Part shown: one piece after another, positions 34,347 to 43,900 of the stretch
Layout of the letters: each line of letters opens with the position of its first letter
Numbering within the stretch: position 1 is the first letter of the stretch
Assembly: GCF_030551255.1 (NCBI RefSeq)
Contig: NZ_CP130630.1
Coordinates: 1,958,501-2,022,500 of the forward strand
From: Streptomyces sp. NL15-2K
GTDB taxonomy: Bacteria > Actinomycetota > Actinomycetes > Streptomycetales > Streptomycetaceae
Length of the DNA: 64,000 bases
Direction of reading: 5' to 3'
Made by a program: the position numbers and the translations under genes
Notes under the pieces: generated by a model
Databases searched by the model: none
What the model saw: only the letters and a program-made list of their open reading frames with translations
Told to the model about the DNA's origin: nothing

Positions 34347-35426
34347 CTACTTCTTCAGCGCCTCCCTGATCGCGAAGTAGGCCGGCTTCGGCGCCAGCTG
34401 CTCGTCCCACGGCAGCGCCGCGCCCTCGCCCTCGAAGAACGCCGGGATCCACGAGTACTTGTCCGTGTAGTCCCACAGCGTGATGCCGACGCAGCGGCGC
34501 ACCGCGAGACAGGCCTCGGTCAGGTCGCGGTACCACTCCGCCTGCGTGGCCAGCTTCGCCTCGTCCGCGGGCACGTACATACGGATGTCGACCTCGGTGA
34601 GCGCGGTGTCCAGCCCGAGCCGCGAGAAGCGTCGGAGGTTGTCCTCCAGCGTGGTCGGATAGCCGTACTGGAGCGCCAGGTGCGCCTGGAGGCCGATGCC
34701 GTGCAGCGGGACGCCCTGTGTCTTGAGTTCCTTGGCCAGCTTGTAGTAGGCGTCGCTCTTCGGGCCGATGGACTCGATGTTGTAGTCGTTGAGGTACAGC
34801 TTGACGCGCGGGTCGGCCTGGTGGGCCCAGCGCAGCGCGTCGGCGATGTAACCGGGGCCGAGCGTCTTGTAGAAGATCGTCTCCCGGTAAGTACCGTCCT
34901 CGTTGAAGGCCTCGTTGACGACGTCCCAGGCGAAGACCTTGCCGCGGTAGTGCCGTACCTCCGCCTGGATGTGCTTCTTCAGTACGGCCCTCAGCTCGGG
35001 GGCCGTCCACTCGCGGCTCGTGAGCCAGCCGGGCAGCTGGCTGTGCCAGACCAGGGTGTGGCCGCGCACCTTCTGGTGGTTGGCCCGGGCGAGGTTCACG
35101 ATCTCGTCGCCCTTGGTCCAGTCGAAGACGCCCTGCTGGGGTTCGGTGGCGTACCACTTCATGCCGTTGCCGGGGGTGATCTGGTCGAACTCGCTGCCGA
35201 GGAGGGCCTTGTACGGCTCGTCGACGAGCTCGGGGTTGTCGGTGGCGCTGCCGAAGTAGCGGCCGTGGCGCTGGGCGAGGTCGGCGAGGGTGGGCTGCTT
35301 GCCGTGCTCCTCGCCCGCCTGGGCCGCCGGGCCGGTGGCGACCCCGGCGGCGACCAGGACGGCGGCGAGGGCGCCGGCGAGTCTGAGCCGGGTGCGGGAG
35401 CGGAGCGTCGTACGGATGGTGCGCAT
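34347..35426 (-). CDS. Secreted GH10 endo-1,4-beta-xylanase
   Basis: A 359-residue enzyme that hydrolyses internal xylan bonds outside the cell. A signal peptide (about 1-37, Arg-rich start, hydrophobic core, ending AAQAG) precedes the GH10 barrel. Visible motifs are MKWYATEP, GHTLVWHSQLP, WDVVNEAFNEDG with acid/base Glu172, and LTEVDIRMY with nucleophile Glu278. No carbohydrate-binding module is attached. ATG at 35426 follows GAGGAG. It is the last gene of a leftward set with the sugar ABC importer, so released xylo-oligosaccharides would be taken up by the same regulon. Confidence 0.95.
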   Translation of the reverse strand: MRTIRTTLRSRTRLRLAGALAAVLVAAGVATGPAAQAGEEHGKQPTLADLAQRHGRYFGSATDNPELVDEPYKALLGSEFDQITPGNGMKWYATEPQQGVFDWTKGDEIVNLARANHQKVRGHTLVWHSQLPGWLTSREWTAPELRAVLKKHIQAEVRHYRGKVFAWDVVNEAFNEDGTYRETIFYKTLGPGYIADALRWAHQADPRVKLYLNDYNIESIGPKSDAYYKLAKELKTQGVPLHGIGLQAHLALQYGYPTTLEDNLRRFSRLGLDTALTEVDIRMYVPADEAKLATQAEWYRDLTEACLAVRRCVGITLWDYTDKYSWIPAFFEGEGAALPWDEQLAPKPAYFAIREALKK

Positions 35427-35481
35427 GGTGCGACTCCTCACGGTCGGATGTGGGTGTGAGCCGTACGTCCGCGGGCGCGCG

Positions 35482-36324
35482 TCATCCCTTCGTGGCGCCG
35501 GCGGTGAGGCCGCCGACGAGCTGACGCTCGGCGACCGAGTAGAAGGCGAGGGCGGGGACCATGGCCAGCACGAGGTAGGCGAAGACGCGGGCGGTGTCGG
35601 CGGAGTACTGGCCCTGGAACTGCTGGACGCCGATGGGGATGGTCCACCACGTGGAGTCGGTGAACACCAGCAGCGGCAGGAAGAAGTTGTTCCAGCTGGT
35701 GACGACGGCGAGGACCGAGACGGTGCCGAGGGCGGGCCGCGCCATGGGCAGCAGCACCCGCCAGAAGAAGCCGAACGGACTGCAGCCGTCGAGCGTGGCC
35801 GCCTCCTCCAGCTCGCCGGGGATCTGCCGGAAGAAGCCGCGCAGGATGATGATCGTCATCGGCAGTCCGAAGGCGGCCTGCGGGAGGATCACGCCGAGGG
35901 GGTTGTCCAGCAGGCCCATCGAGCGCAGCAGCAGGAACAACGGCAGGGCCGCCACCGCGAACGGGAACATCAGCCCCATCGTGAACAGCGTGAACAGCAA
36001 CTCCCGCCCGCGGAAGGCGAACCGCGCGAAGGAGAACGCGGCGAGCGCGGAGACCGCGACGACGATGACGGTCGTCGCCACCGCGATCAGCGTGCTGCTG
36101 CCGAGCAACTGCCAGAAGGAGCCGGAACCGAGGATGCCGGTGTAGTTGGAGGTCACCCACGGGTCGGGCAGGCCGATCGGGTTGCCGGAGAGCTGGTCGG
36201 TGGACTTGAAGCCGGAGAAGACCGCGTAGAGCAGCGGTACGGCCATCACTGCGCCGACAGCGACGAGGACGACGTGGACCGGGAAGGTCTTCCCGCGCTT
36301 TCTGCTGGGGGACCTGGTCGTCAC
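35482..36324 (-). CDS. Sugar ABC transporter permease (MalG type)
   Basis: A 280-residue inner-membrane permease with six helices. The cytoplasmic EAA loop reads EEAATLDGCSPFGFFWRVLLP, which docks the ATPase. The start GTG at 36324 has GGAGG upstream and overlaps the stop of the first permease (GTGA), so the two are translationally coupled. It pairs with the gene at 36321-37328 as a heterodimeric channel. No ATPase is encoded here; Streptomyces sugar importers of this kind commonly share the ATPase MsiK encoded elsewhere. Confidence 0.93.
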   Translation of the reverse strand: MTTRSPSRKRGKTFPVHVVLVAVGAVMAVPLLYAVFSGFKSTDQLSGNPIGLPDPWVTSNYTGILGSGSFWQLLGSSTLIAVATTVIVVAVSALAAFSFARFAFRGRELLFTLFTMGLMFPFAVAALPLFLLLRSMGLLDNPLGVILPQAAFGLPMTIIILRGFFRQIPGELEEAATLDGCSPFGFFWRVLLPMARPALGTVSVLAVVTSWNNFFLPLLVFTDSTWWTIPIGVQQFQGQYSADTARVFAYLVLAMVPALAFYSVAERQLVGGLTAGATKG

Positions 36325-37328
36325 TTCCCGCCTCCTCGCATGGTCGTGGTGGCCCCTTCGAGGTCGCGGCGGAGCACGAACCGCTGGTAGGCGAGGGCGA
36401 AGACGAGGCTGATGCCGAACATGACCACGCTGATCGCGCTGGCGTAGCCGACCTGGTAGCGCTTGAAGCCGTACTGGAACATGGTCACGGCCATGGTCTC
36501 GGAGTGGTGGTCGGGGCCGCCCGCGGTGGTCACCCACACCAGGTCGAAGAGCTGGATGGAACCGATGACGGACAGGAAGACGCTGATCCGCAGGGTGGGC
36601 GCGAGCAGCGGCAGGGTGACGTTCCGGAACCGCTGCCAGGCGTTCGCGCCGTCGATCAGCGCCGCCTCGGTCAACTCGGCCGGGATGGACTGGAGTCCGG
36701 CCAGGTAGAGCATCATGTGGAAGCCGAAGTACTTCCAGGTCATGACGAGGAAGAGGGTCGCCATGACGGTGGAGGGATCGGCGAACCACTCCCCGCCCAG
36801 CCCGTCCAGGCCGATGCCGCCCAGGATCCGGTCGGCGAGGCCGTCGTCCGGGGCGAAGATCATGCTGAACAGCACGCCGGTGATGGCCTCGGACAGGACG
36901 TACGGCGCGAAGAACAGCATGCGGTAGACGGCCCGGCCGCGCACCTTCTGGTTGAGCAGGACGGCCATGGCGAGCGCGAACGGCAGCTGGAGGGCGAGCG
37001 ACAGCAGCACCAGGACCAGGCAGCGCCACAGGTCGCCCAGGAAGACCTCGTCCTGGAAGAGCCGGGTGAAGTTGTCGCCGCCGATGTAGTCGGAGGGCAT
37101 GCCGAAGCCGCTCCAGCGGAAGAAGGCGGCGTACAGGGCGAACAGGATCGGCAGCAGCACCAGGACGCCGAACAGCACCAGGGCGGGGAGCTGGAAGCCG
37201 ACCGCGGTGAGCCAGTTCAGTGCGCGGCGCCGGGCCCGCCCCCGGGCCGCGCCTGCGGCCGGGGGCGGGGGATCGACGTCGGGGCCGGTCCGTTTGTCCG
37301 GCAGGAAGGTGGGGGTCGTGGAGGACAC
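36321..37328 (-). CDS. Sugar ABC transporter permease (MalF type)
   Basis: A 335-residue permease. The cytoplasmic N-terminus is rich in Pro, Ala and Arg (to about 45), followed by six helices starting VGFQLPALVLFGVLVLLPIL. The EAA loop is LTEAALIDGANAWQRFRNVT. I place the start at GTG 37328, six bases after the stop of the binding-protein gene; the ribosome binding site would be GAAGAG. It forms the channel with the downstream permease. The substrate is probably xylobiose or related oligosaccharides, inferred from the flanking GH10 and GH43 genes. Confidence 0.92.
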   Translation of the reverse strand: MSSTTPTFLPDKRTGPDVDPPPPAAGAARGRARRRALNWLTAVGFQLPALVLFGVLVLLPILFALYAAFFRWSGFGMPSDYIGGDNFTRLFQDEVFLGDLWRCLVLVLLSLALQLPFALAMAVLLNQKVRGRAVYRMLFFAPYVLSEAITGVLFSMIFAPDDGLADRILGGIGLDGLGGEWFADPSTVMATLFLVMTWKYFGFHMMLYLAGLQSIPAELTEAALIDGANAWQRFRNVTLPLLAPTLRISVFLSVIGSIQLFDLVWVTTAGGPDHHSETMAVTMFQYGFKRYQVGYASAISVVMFGISLVFALAYQRFVLRRDLEGATTTMRGGGK

Positions 37329-37333
37329 GTCGG

Positions 37334-38626
37334 CTACTGCTCTTCCTTCGCGGTCTTCGTGATCGACTCGGTGACCTGCTCGGGGGACTTGGAGCCGGCG
37401 ATGAGCGCGGCCACGCTGTCGTTGACCTCCTGGCCGAGGGCGGGCGCGTAGGCCTGGTCGAGGTAGAGCTGGAAGCCGGTGGCACCCTTCAACTGCTTCT
37501 GTACGGCAAGGATGTTGGGGTCGGTGAGCGCGCTCTCGGCGGCCGGGACGACCGGGAGGACGCCGGTCTTCTTGACCAGTTCCACGTCGGTGGCCTCGGA
37601 GGCGAAGAACTTCAGGAAGTCGACGGCCGCCTGCGGAGCGCCCTGGCGCAGGGCGTGGCCGCCGCCCCCGCCGAACACCTCGGTGATGGCGCCCTTGCCG
37701 CCCTCGACCGCGGGGAACGGGAAGAAGCCGAGGTCGTCGCCGAGGCCCTTGCCTTGGTCCGCCTGGACGACCGGTGCCCACTGGCCCATGAGCTCCATCG
37801 CCGCCTTGCCGTTGCCGACGGTGGCGGCCTGGCCGTTGGGCGTGGAGTAGGCGGCGCCGAGGAAGCCCTTCTGGAACGGCTGGAGGTCGACGAGTTCCTG
37901 CAGGTGCTGTCCGGCCTGGACGAAGTCGTCGCCGGTGAAGTCCTTGTCGTCGTTGGCCTTCTGCAGCGCCTCGGCGCCCGCCGTGCGCATCGCGAGGTAG
38001 GCCCAGTAGTACATGCCGGGCCACTTCTCCTTGCCCGCGAGGGCGAGGGGGGTGATGCTCTTGGCCTTCAGCTTGTTCACCGCGTCGAGGAAGCCGCTCC
38101 AGGTGGTGGGGGGCGTGCTGACGCCCGCCTGCTTGAAGAGCGCCTTGTTGTACCAGAAGCCGATCATGCCGATGTCGAACGGGATGCCGTACACCTTCTC
38201 GTCGAGCAGGTACGGCTCCCTGGCGACCGGCAGCAGAGCGTCGGCCCAGTCCTTCGTCCGGTCCGTGAGGTCCTCGACGAGCCCCGCGTCGACCTGCTGC
38301 TTCAGTACGCCGCCGCCCCAGGTGTGGAAGATGTCGGGGAGCTTCCCCGAGGCGGTCAGCGCCGTCATCTTCGACTTGTAGGCGTCGTTCTCCAACTGGA
38401 CGATCTTTATCTTCACCTTGGGGTTCTGGGCCTCGAACTTCTTGGCCAGTGCGGCCCAGACGCCCTTCGTGGGCTCAGTGGTGGAGATGTTCCACCACTC
38501 GACGGTGGTCGTCCCCGACGACCCTCCGTCCGAGTCGCCGCCGCAGCCGCTCAGTGCCGTCATGCTCAGCCCGGCCGCGGCGGACGCCGCCAGGAAGCCG
38601 CGGCGGGACAGTGCCGGGTCGCCCAT
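37334..38626 (-). CDS. Extracellular sugar-binding lipoprotein of the ABC importer
   Basis: A 430-residue family 1 solute-binding protein. The Tat-like start LSRRGFLAASAAAG leads to the lipobox LSGC, so it is anchored outside the membrane by lipid. Its mature part begins TTTVEWWNISTTEPTKGVWA and shows the bilobal pattern of BxlE/MalE-type proteins. ATG at 38626 follows AAGGAG. First gene of the importer operon (binding protein, two permeases, then xylanase). Two LacI-type operators lie 50 to 80 bases upstream. The likely ligand is xylobiose. Confidence 0.92.
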   Translation of the reverse strand: MGDPALSRRGFLAASAAAGLSMTALSGCGGDSDGGSSGTTTVEWWNISTTEPTKGVWAALAKKFEAQNPKVKIKIVQLENDAYKSKMTALTASGKLPDIFHTWGGGVLKQQVDAGLVEDLTDRTKDWADALLPVAREPYLLDEKVYGIPFDIGMIGFWYNKALFKQAGVSTPPTTWSGFLDAVNKLKAKSITPLALAGKEKWPGMYYWAYLAMRTAGAEALQKANDDKDFTGDDFVQAGQHLQELVDLQPFQKGFLGAAYSTPNGQAATVGNGKAAMELMGQWAPVVQADQGKGLGDDLGFFPFPAVEGGKGAITEVFGGGGGHALRQGAPQAAVDFLKFFASEATDVELVKKTGVLPVVPAAESALTDPNILAVQKQLKGATGFQLYLDQAYAPALGQEVNDSVAALIAGSKSPEQVTESITKTAKEEQ

Positions 38627-38674
38627 TTTGCGCTCCTTGGGTACGGGACGGCGCGTCCACGCCTGTCCGCTGGA

Positions 38675-38707
38675 CCGAAAGTTTCGGAGTAGATCCTGAA
38701 AGGTTCG
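38675..38707 (-). promoter_or_regulatory. Operator pair upstream of the sugar importer operon
   Basis: CCGAAAGTTTCGG (38675-38687) is a perfect 13-bp palindrome with a central G. A degenerate copy, CTGAAAGGTTCG (38696-38707), is centred about 21 bp away (two helical turns). The spacing fits cooperative binding of the LacI-family protein encoded at 33233. Confidence 0.7.
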
Positions 38708-38809
38708 TTGTTGCCGCACCCTAGAGACAGCTGCCAAACGGTGGCAACCCCTTGTACGCGGGCAATGTTGGGGGAGTCCGTCGCCGACTTGTTCCGGAAA
38801 GCGCCCGCT

Positions 38810-40315
38810 TCACGAGCCCGACGGGGTGTACGCGAACCAGTCGAAGGAAGCGCTGCCTTCGGTGACGTACATGCCGATCACCCGGCCGGTGAAGCCCCCG
38901 GCGACCTGCGTGGACAGATAGCGGCCGTCGAGTTCGGCCAGCGGCTCGCCGTCCGCGACCCGGAAGGCGATGGTGTCGGGGCCGCCGGGCCTGATTCCGG
39001 GGGCCTCCTCGCCGGGGACCGTGGCGGTGGGCGGCACGGGAGATGACGTACGGACCTCGACGACCAGCGTGACCGGCCCCGGCGCGAGCGACTGACGTGC
39101 CAGGCGCTGTCGCAGCGGAGCGATCCGGGCGATCACGCTCACCTCTCCCCCGGCGACCTCGAGGTCGTAGTGGTGGGCCTCGTCGAGGCGAACGGACAGG
39201 CCGGCGCGGCCCGTTCCGGGTTCCAGACAGGCCTCGATCCGGCAGTCGGAATGCTGCTGCCGACGCCCGACGAAGGTGTGGCCCGGCCGGTCGAGACTGT
39301 CCCCCGTGGCATGCAGGGTCAGCTGTCCCGGCCGTTCGCTCAGCGACCAGGAACCCTCCGGCCTGCTGCGCGGCGAGAGCCAGTACGGCGCCAGGTGCTC
39401 GGCGTCGAAGTCGTCCAGTTCCGGCGGGAGTTCGACGGGATGCCAGGCGGCCGGCGCCGGATGCCGCTCGCGCACCGGGCCGACCCGCGGCCATCCGTCC
39501 GCCCATTCCACCGGCGCCAGGAACGTCTCGCGGCCCAGCACGTGGAAGGACGGGAAGAAGCCGCGGGGGCGGGTGCCCAGGAGCAGCATCCACCACGTGC
39601 CGTCAGGTGCCTGAACCAGGTCGGCGTGGCCGGTGCACTGGATCGGCAGGTCGGTGCCGCGGTGGGACAGGATCGGGTTGGCCGGCGCCGGCTCGTAGGG
39701 GCCGCGCGGGGAGCGGGCGCGGGCGATGGAGACGCCGTGGCCGTGCGCGGTGCCGCCCTCGGCGAGCATGAGGTACCACCAGTCGCCGACGCGGTACAGG
39801 TGCGGCGCCTCGGGATGCTGGAGCCCCGTCCCGGACCACACCGGGAGGGGCCCTTCCAGCACCTTTCCCGTCGCGGGATCGATGCGCGCGAGTCGGACGC
39901 CGGAGACGGCACACCAGCAGGAGCCGTCCTCGTCCCACGCGAGGTCGGGATCGACTCCCGGCAGGTCGATCCGCACCGGGTCGGACCACGGCCCCTCGGG
40001 ACGGTCGCTGGTGACAAGGAAGTTGCCCTGGCCGGAGACGTTGGTCGTGATCATGTAAAAGCGGCCGTCGTGGTACCGGATCGTCGGGGCGTAGATACCT
40101 CCGGAGGCCACGGCGTCGTCCGGCAGCTCCAACTGCCCCGGCCGGTCCAGCACGTTGCCGATCTGCCGCCAGTGCACGAGGTCACGGCTGCGGAAGAGGG
40201 GGACGCCGGGGACGTACTCGAAGCTGGAACACACGAGGTAGTAGTCCTCGCCCACCCGGCACACGCTGGGGTCCGGATGGAAGCCGGCGATCACTGGATT
40301 GTCGTACGTCCGCAT
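38810..40315 (-). CDS. GH43 beta-xylosidase/arabinofuranosidase, cytoplasmic
   Basis: A 501-residue enzyme without a signal peptide. The five-bladed propeller (about 1-310) holds the catalytic base Asp15 in GFHPDPSV, the modulating Asp122 in [12 protein letters not shown] and the acid Glu169 in [10 protein letters not shown]. The C-terminal half (about 330-500) is the beta-sandwich domain of the GH43 group that includes XynB-type xylosidases. It would release xylose or arabinose from imported oligosaccharides. It is transcribed in the same direction as the importer but starts independently, with its own operator-like site upstream. Confidence 0.93.
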   Translation of the reverse strand: MRTYDNPVIAGFHPDPSVCRVGEDYYLVCSSFEYVPGVPLFRSRDLVHWRQIGNVLDRPGQLELPDDAVASGGIYAPTIRYHDGRFYMITTNVSGQGNFLVTSDRPEGPWSDPVRIDLPGVDPDLAWDEDGSCWCAVSGVRLARIDPATGKVLEGPLPVWSGTGLQHPEAPHLYRVGDWWYLMLAEGGTAHGHGVSIARARSPRGPYEPAPANPILSHRGTDLPIQCTGHADLVQAPDGTWWMLLLGTRPRGFFPSFHVLGRETFLAPVEWADGWPRVGPVRERHPAPAAWHPVELPPELDDFDAEHLAPYWLSPRSRPEGSWSLSERPGQLTLHATGDSLDRPGHTFVGRRQQHSDCRIEACLEPGTGRAGLSVRLDEAHHYDLEVAGGEVSVIARIAPLRQRLARQSLAPGPVTLVVEVRTSSPVPPTATVPGEEAPGIRPGGPDTIAFRVADGEPLAELDGRYLSTQVAGGFTGRVIGMYVTEGSASFDWFAYTPSGS

Positions 40316-40348
40316 GCGCGTCAGTCCCTTCGAGCGTCGCGAAAGGTG

Positions 40349-40360
40349 CGAAACATTCGG
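40349..40360 (-). promoter_or_regulatory. Candidate LacI-type operator upstream of GH43
   Basis: CGAAACATTCGG lies 34 bases upstream of the GH43 start and shares the CGAA/TTCGG arms of the importer operator; a further GCGAAAGG lies just before it. Confidence 0.45.
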
Positions 40361-40605
40361 TTGATCTGGCGAACGTTACGGAGCTGCACTGTAGGTGGCC
40401 CTGGGAGCAGGAACAAGACGCCGAGCGGTCGCCGAGAACAGCGGGGACCGCAGCCGGTGGAGCACGCCCGGCCGGTCTTAACGCAAGCTTGACGCGCTCA
40501 GCCTCCTCATCCGCGGGCCCGAGCGTCACTCTCCGCTTACGCTGGTCGCGCCGTACGCGTGAGGGCCTCAGCCACACGCTGAGCCGCACCCCAGGAGCAC
40601 GCCCG

Positions 40606-42558
40606 ATGGCCACCACCGAACACCCCCCGACCAGTCGCCTGCGCTCATGGATGCTGGAGGGCCTGTCCGACATGGGGAAAGGCGGCGGCCACCAGGGACC
40701 ACACGCCGCACCGGAACCCGCGCACAAGGGCCAGCGGTGGTGGCGGGTCATGTGCCTGACCGGTGTCGACTACTTCTCCACCCTCGGCTACCAGCCGGGC
40801 ATCGCGGCCCTCGCAGCCGGCCTGCTGTCACCCATAGCGACCATCGTGCTGGTGATCGTCACCCTGGCGGGCGCCCTGCCCGTGTACCGGCGCGTGGCCG
40901 AGGAGAGCCCTCACGGCGAGGGTTCGATCGCGATGCTGGAGCGGCTGCTGTCCTTCTGGAAGGGCAAGCTGTTCGTCCTCACCCTGCTCGGCTTCGCCGC
41001 CACCGACTTCCTGATCACCATCACGCTGTCGGCGGCGGACGCCTCCACCCACCTCGTGGAGAATCCTCACCTCACCAGCACCCTCCACGACCAGCGGTTG
41101 CTGATCACCCTCGTCCTCGTGGCGCTGCTCGGCGCGGTCTTCCTCAAGGGCTTCCTGGAGGCGATCGGCGTCGCCGTCGCGCTCGTGGGCCTCTACCTCG
41201 CGCTCAACGTCGCCGTGGTGATCGTCGGCCTGTGGCACGTCGTCACCGCGGGCCACGTGATCACCGACTGGTCCAGCGCCCTGACCGCCGAGCACGGCAA
41301 CGTCTTCGTCATGATCGGCGTGGCCCTGATCGTCTTCCCCAAGCTCGCGCTCGGCCTCTCCGGCTTCGAGACCGGCGTCGCCGTGATGCCGCACGTCAAG
41401 GGCGACCCGGGCGACACCGAGGAGAAGCCCGTCGGCCGGATCCGGGACACGAAGAAGCTGCTGACCGCGGCCGCCCTGATCATGAGCGTGTTCCTGATCG
41501 CCACCAGCTTCATCACCACCCTCCTGATACCGGAGAAGGAATTCGAACCGGGCGGCAACGCCAACGGCCGCGCGCTGGCCTACCTGGCGCACAACTATCT
41601 CGGCAACGCGTTCGGCACGGTCTACGACGTCTCGACGATCGCCATCCTGTGGTTCGCCGGCGCCTCGGCGATGGCCGGGCTGCTCAACCTGATGCCCCGC
41701 TACCTGCCCCGCTACGGCATGGCCCCGCACTGGGCCCGCGCCGTGCGCCCCATGGTCATCGTCTTCACCCTCGTCGCCTTCCTGGTCACCTGGATCTTCG
41801 ACGCGGACGTCGACGCCCAGGGCGGTGCCTACGCGACCGGCGTCCTGGTGCTGATCAGTTCCGCCGCGATCGCGGTGACCATCGCCGCCCGCAAGGCCGG
41901 TCAGCGGACCTGGACCGTCGCGTTCGCCGTGATCTCCGCGGTGTTCCTCTACACGACGGTGGTGAACGTCATCGAGCGCCCCGACGGCGTGAAGATCGGC
42001 GCCTGCTTCATCGCCGGCATCATCCTGCTCTCCCTGCTGTCCCGGCTGGCCCGCGCCTTCGAGCTGCGCGTGACCAGCGTGACGCTGGACGACATGGCGG
42101 AACGTTTCATCAGGGACATGGCCAGCCGCAAGATTCGGTTCATCGCCAACGAGCCCGACCAGCGGGACCAGGCCGAGTACCGCGACAAGATCGAGCAGAT
42201 CCAGCAGGACAACGACATCCCCGGGGAGGACTTCGTCTTCGTCGAGGTCACCGTCCTCGACCCCTCCGAGTTCGAGGCGGGCCTGACCGTGCGCGGTGAG
42301 GTCCTGCACCACCGCTACCGCGTCCTGACCCTGGAGTCCTCCTCCATCCCGAACGCCCTGGCGGCCCTGCTCCTGCACGTCCGCGACACCACCGGCCGCA
42401 CCCCGCACATCTACTTCGAGTGGACCGAGGGCAACCCCTTCGCCAACTTCCTGCGCTTCTTCCTCTTCGGCCAGGGCGAGGTCGCCCCGGTCACCCGAGA
42501 GGTCCTGCGCGAGGCGGAACCGGACCGGGTCCGCCGCCCGCGCGTCCACACGGGCTGA
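40606..42558 (+). CDS. APC-superfamily amino acid permease
   Basis: A 650-residue membrane protein. After a 45-residue hydrophilic N-terminus come 11-12 helices of the amino acid-polyamine-organocation type, including [20 protein letters not shown] in helix 1 and [18 protein letters not shown] in a central helix. A cytoplasmic C-terminal domain of about 150 residues follows ([20 protein letters not shown]). ATG at 40606 has AGGAG nine bases upstream. The substrate is unknown. The long tail suggests regulation. The neighbours (GH43, DUF1707) give no clue. Confidence 0.88.
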   Translation: MATTEHPPTSRLRSWMLEGLSDMGKGGGHQGPHAAPEPAHKGQRWWRVMCLTGVDYFSTLGYQPGIAALAAGLLSPIATIVLVIVTLAGALPVYRRVAEESPHGEGSIAMLERLLSFWKGKLFVLTLLGFAATDFLITITLSAADASTHLVENPHLTSTLHDQRLLITLVLVALLGAVFLKGFLEAIGVAVALVGLYLALNVAVVIVGLWHVVTAGHVITDWSSALTAEHGNVFVMIGVALIVFPKLALGLSGFETGVAVMPHVKGDPGDTEEKPVGRIRDTKKLLTAAALIMSVFLIATSFITTLLIPEKEFEPGGNANGRALAYLAHNYLGNAFGTVYDVSTIAILWFAGASAMAGLLNLMPRYLPRYGMAPHWARAVRPMVIVFTLVAFLVTWIFDADVDAQGGAYATGVLVLISSAAIAVTIAARKAGQRTWTVAFAVISAVFLYTTVVNVIERPDGVKIGACFIAGIILLSLLSRLARAFELRVTSVTLDDMAERFIRDMASRKIRFIANEPDQRDQAEYRDKIEQIQQDNDIPGEDFVFVEVTVLDPSEFEAGLTVRGEVLHHRYRVLTLESSSIPNALAALLLHVRDTTGRTPHIYFEWTEGNPFANFLRFFLFGQGEVAPVTREVLREAEPDRVRRPRVHTG

Positions 42559-42600
42559 GCAACGCACCCCGGCCGAGCCCGCGAGCCCCGGGCCCGCCTC

Positions 42601-43209
42601 TCAGTCGCGCATCGCCTTCCGGCCGAACCCGCGTCGCGGCGGACGCACCTCGACCTGCCCAAAACTCAGCTCTCCGGTGACCTCGACGCGCAACACCACG
42701 GGGGCACCGGACACGGCGGCCCGACGCGTCTTGATCTTGGCGTAGTTCGTCACCAGCGCGTCGGTGTCCACCACGACGCCCGGCCGGGTCACCAGCCTCA
42801 GGGCGCCGCCGCGCATGTCGAGGTCGATGCGCAGGGTGTCGTACGTGATCACGGCCTCGGTGAAGTCGAGCGTGACCTCGCCCCAGTCGGAGCGGATCTC
42901 CATCCGCCGCGGCACCACCCAGCCCTCGCCGCGCCGTGCCGAAGCGCCCTTCTGTTCGATCCGGACGACGCCCTTGGCCTCGACCGCACCCCCGTCCGCC
43001 ACCGACGGCAGGTCCGCCGTCAGAGCGGCCAGTTCACCTATCGTGCGCGCGGACAGAGCGGCTTCCAGGCGCTCGTCGAGCTCCTCGGCGGTCAGCCGGC
43101 CGTCTCCCGCGGCGATGCGCAGCACGTCCACGACGCGGTCCCGGTCCGCATGCGAGGCCCGTAGCTCCGATTCCGGCGACACACCGGTGCGCAACAGTTC
43201 TCCGGCCAT
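42601..43209 (-). CDS. DUF1707 SHOCT-like domain protein
   Basis: A 202-residue protein with the N-terminal DUF1707 domain (LRASHADRDRVVDVLRIAAG, then DGRLTAEELDERLEAALSAR), followed by a beta-rich region (IRSDWGEVTLDFTEAVITYD and so on) resembling an adhesin-like or cell-wall-active domain. ATG at 43209 has GGTGGAG upstream. Function unknown; the domain is common in actinobacteria. It is divergent from the HTH-Mop gene, and the spacer holds a ModE-like dyad nearer to that gene. Confidence 0.85.
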   Translation of the reverse strand: MAGELLRTGVSPESELRASHADRDRVVDVLRIAAGDGRLTAEELDERLEAALSARTIGELAALTADLPSVADGGAVEAKGVVRIEQKGASARRGEGWVVPRRMEIRSDWGEVTLDFTEAVITYDTLRIDLDMRGGALRLVTRPGVVVDTDALVTNYAKIKTRRAAVSGAPVVLRVEVTGELSFGQVEVRPPRRGFGRKAMRD

Positions 43210-43264
43210 GGCTCCACCCCGATCTCCCGGGCGCCCGCTCGGACACCCCATCGCTCGACAAACT

Positions 43265-43280
43265 AACGCTATATCGCGTT
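43265..43280. promoter_or_regulatory. ModE-like dyad upstream of the HTH-Mop gene
   Basis: AACGC-TATATC-GCGTT is an inverted repeat whose CGCTATAT half resembles the CGnTATAT half-site of ModE operators. It lies between the divergent DUF1707 and HTH-Mop genes. Confidence 0.45.
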
Positions 43281-43336
43281 ACACTCAACGGCCAACCCCA
43301 CCTCGCCGTTCCCCTTCGCCGCCTATCGTGACCGGC

Positions 43337-43732
43337 ATGCAGTCCTACACAATCGGCCAGGCGGCGCGGCTGCTCGGCGTGAGCCCCGACACCGCCCGCC
43401 GCTGGGCGGACGCGGGCCGGGTGGCGACCCACCGCGACGACAGCGGGCGGCGGCTCATCGACGGGCGGGACCTGGCCGCGTTCTCGGTGGAGCTCGCCAA
43501 GGCCCAGAGCTCCGACGAGGACACGCCGTACACCTCGGCCCGCAACGCCTTCCCCGGCATCGTCACGGCGATCAAGCTGGGCGACGTGGCCGCCCAGGTC
43601 GAGATCCAGGCCGGACCCCACCGCCTGGTCTCCCTCCTGACCCGGGAAGCCGTCGAGGAACTCGGCCTGGAGGTCGGCATGGAGGCCACCGCCCGCGTGA
43701 AGTCGACGAACGTCCACATCGACCGCGCATGA
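43337..43732 (+). CDS. HTH-Mop molybdate-responsive regulator
   Basis: A 131-residue protein fusing an excisionase/MerR-like helix-turn-helix (MQSYTIGQAARLLGVSPDTA RRWADAGRVATHRDDSGRRL, about 1-55) to one Mop/TOBE molybdate-binding domain (about 65-131; SARNAFPGIVTAIKLGDVAA, VKSTNVHIDR). It works like a compact ModE: molybdate binding to Mop would alter DNA binding. It directly precedes modA. The ATG at 43337 has only a weak ribosome binding site. Regulation of the mod operon is inferred from position and domains. Confidence 0.9.
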   Translation: MQSYTIGQAARLLGVSPDTARRWADAGRVATHRDDSGRRLIDGRDLAAFSVELAKAQSSDEDTPYTSARNAFPGIVTAIKLGDVAAQVEIQAGPHRLVSLLTREAVEELGLEVGMEATARVKSTNVHIDRA

Positions 43733-43825
43733 ACAGCCACCGCAGGCGCCTCCCGTGAAAACGCACATGCCCACCCCCATCCGTATCGAACCCTGCTCAT
43801 GCGATGCCACAGGGGACTAACACCT

Positions 43826-43835
43826 CGCATATGCG
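43826..43835. promoter_or_regulatory. Palindrome upstream of modA
   Basis: CGCATATGCG is a perfect palindrome 65 bases before the modA start, just upstream of a TATGAT -10-like box (43840-43845). It resembles the dyad before the HTH-Mop gene and is a candidate site for that regulator. Confidence 0.5.
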
Positions 43836-43900
43836 GAAGTATGATCGGTGCATCGGAGGGGCCGACGGACTCCTCCCCCAGCAGACCGAGGGAGCAGCCC

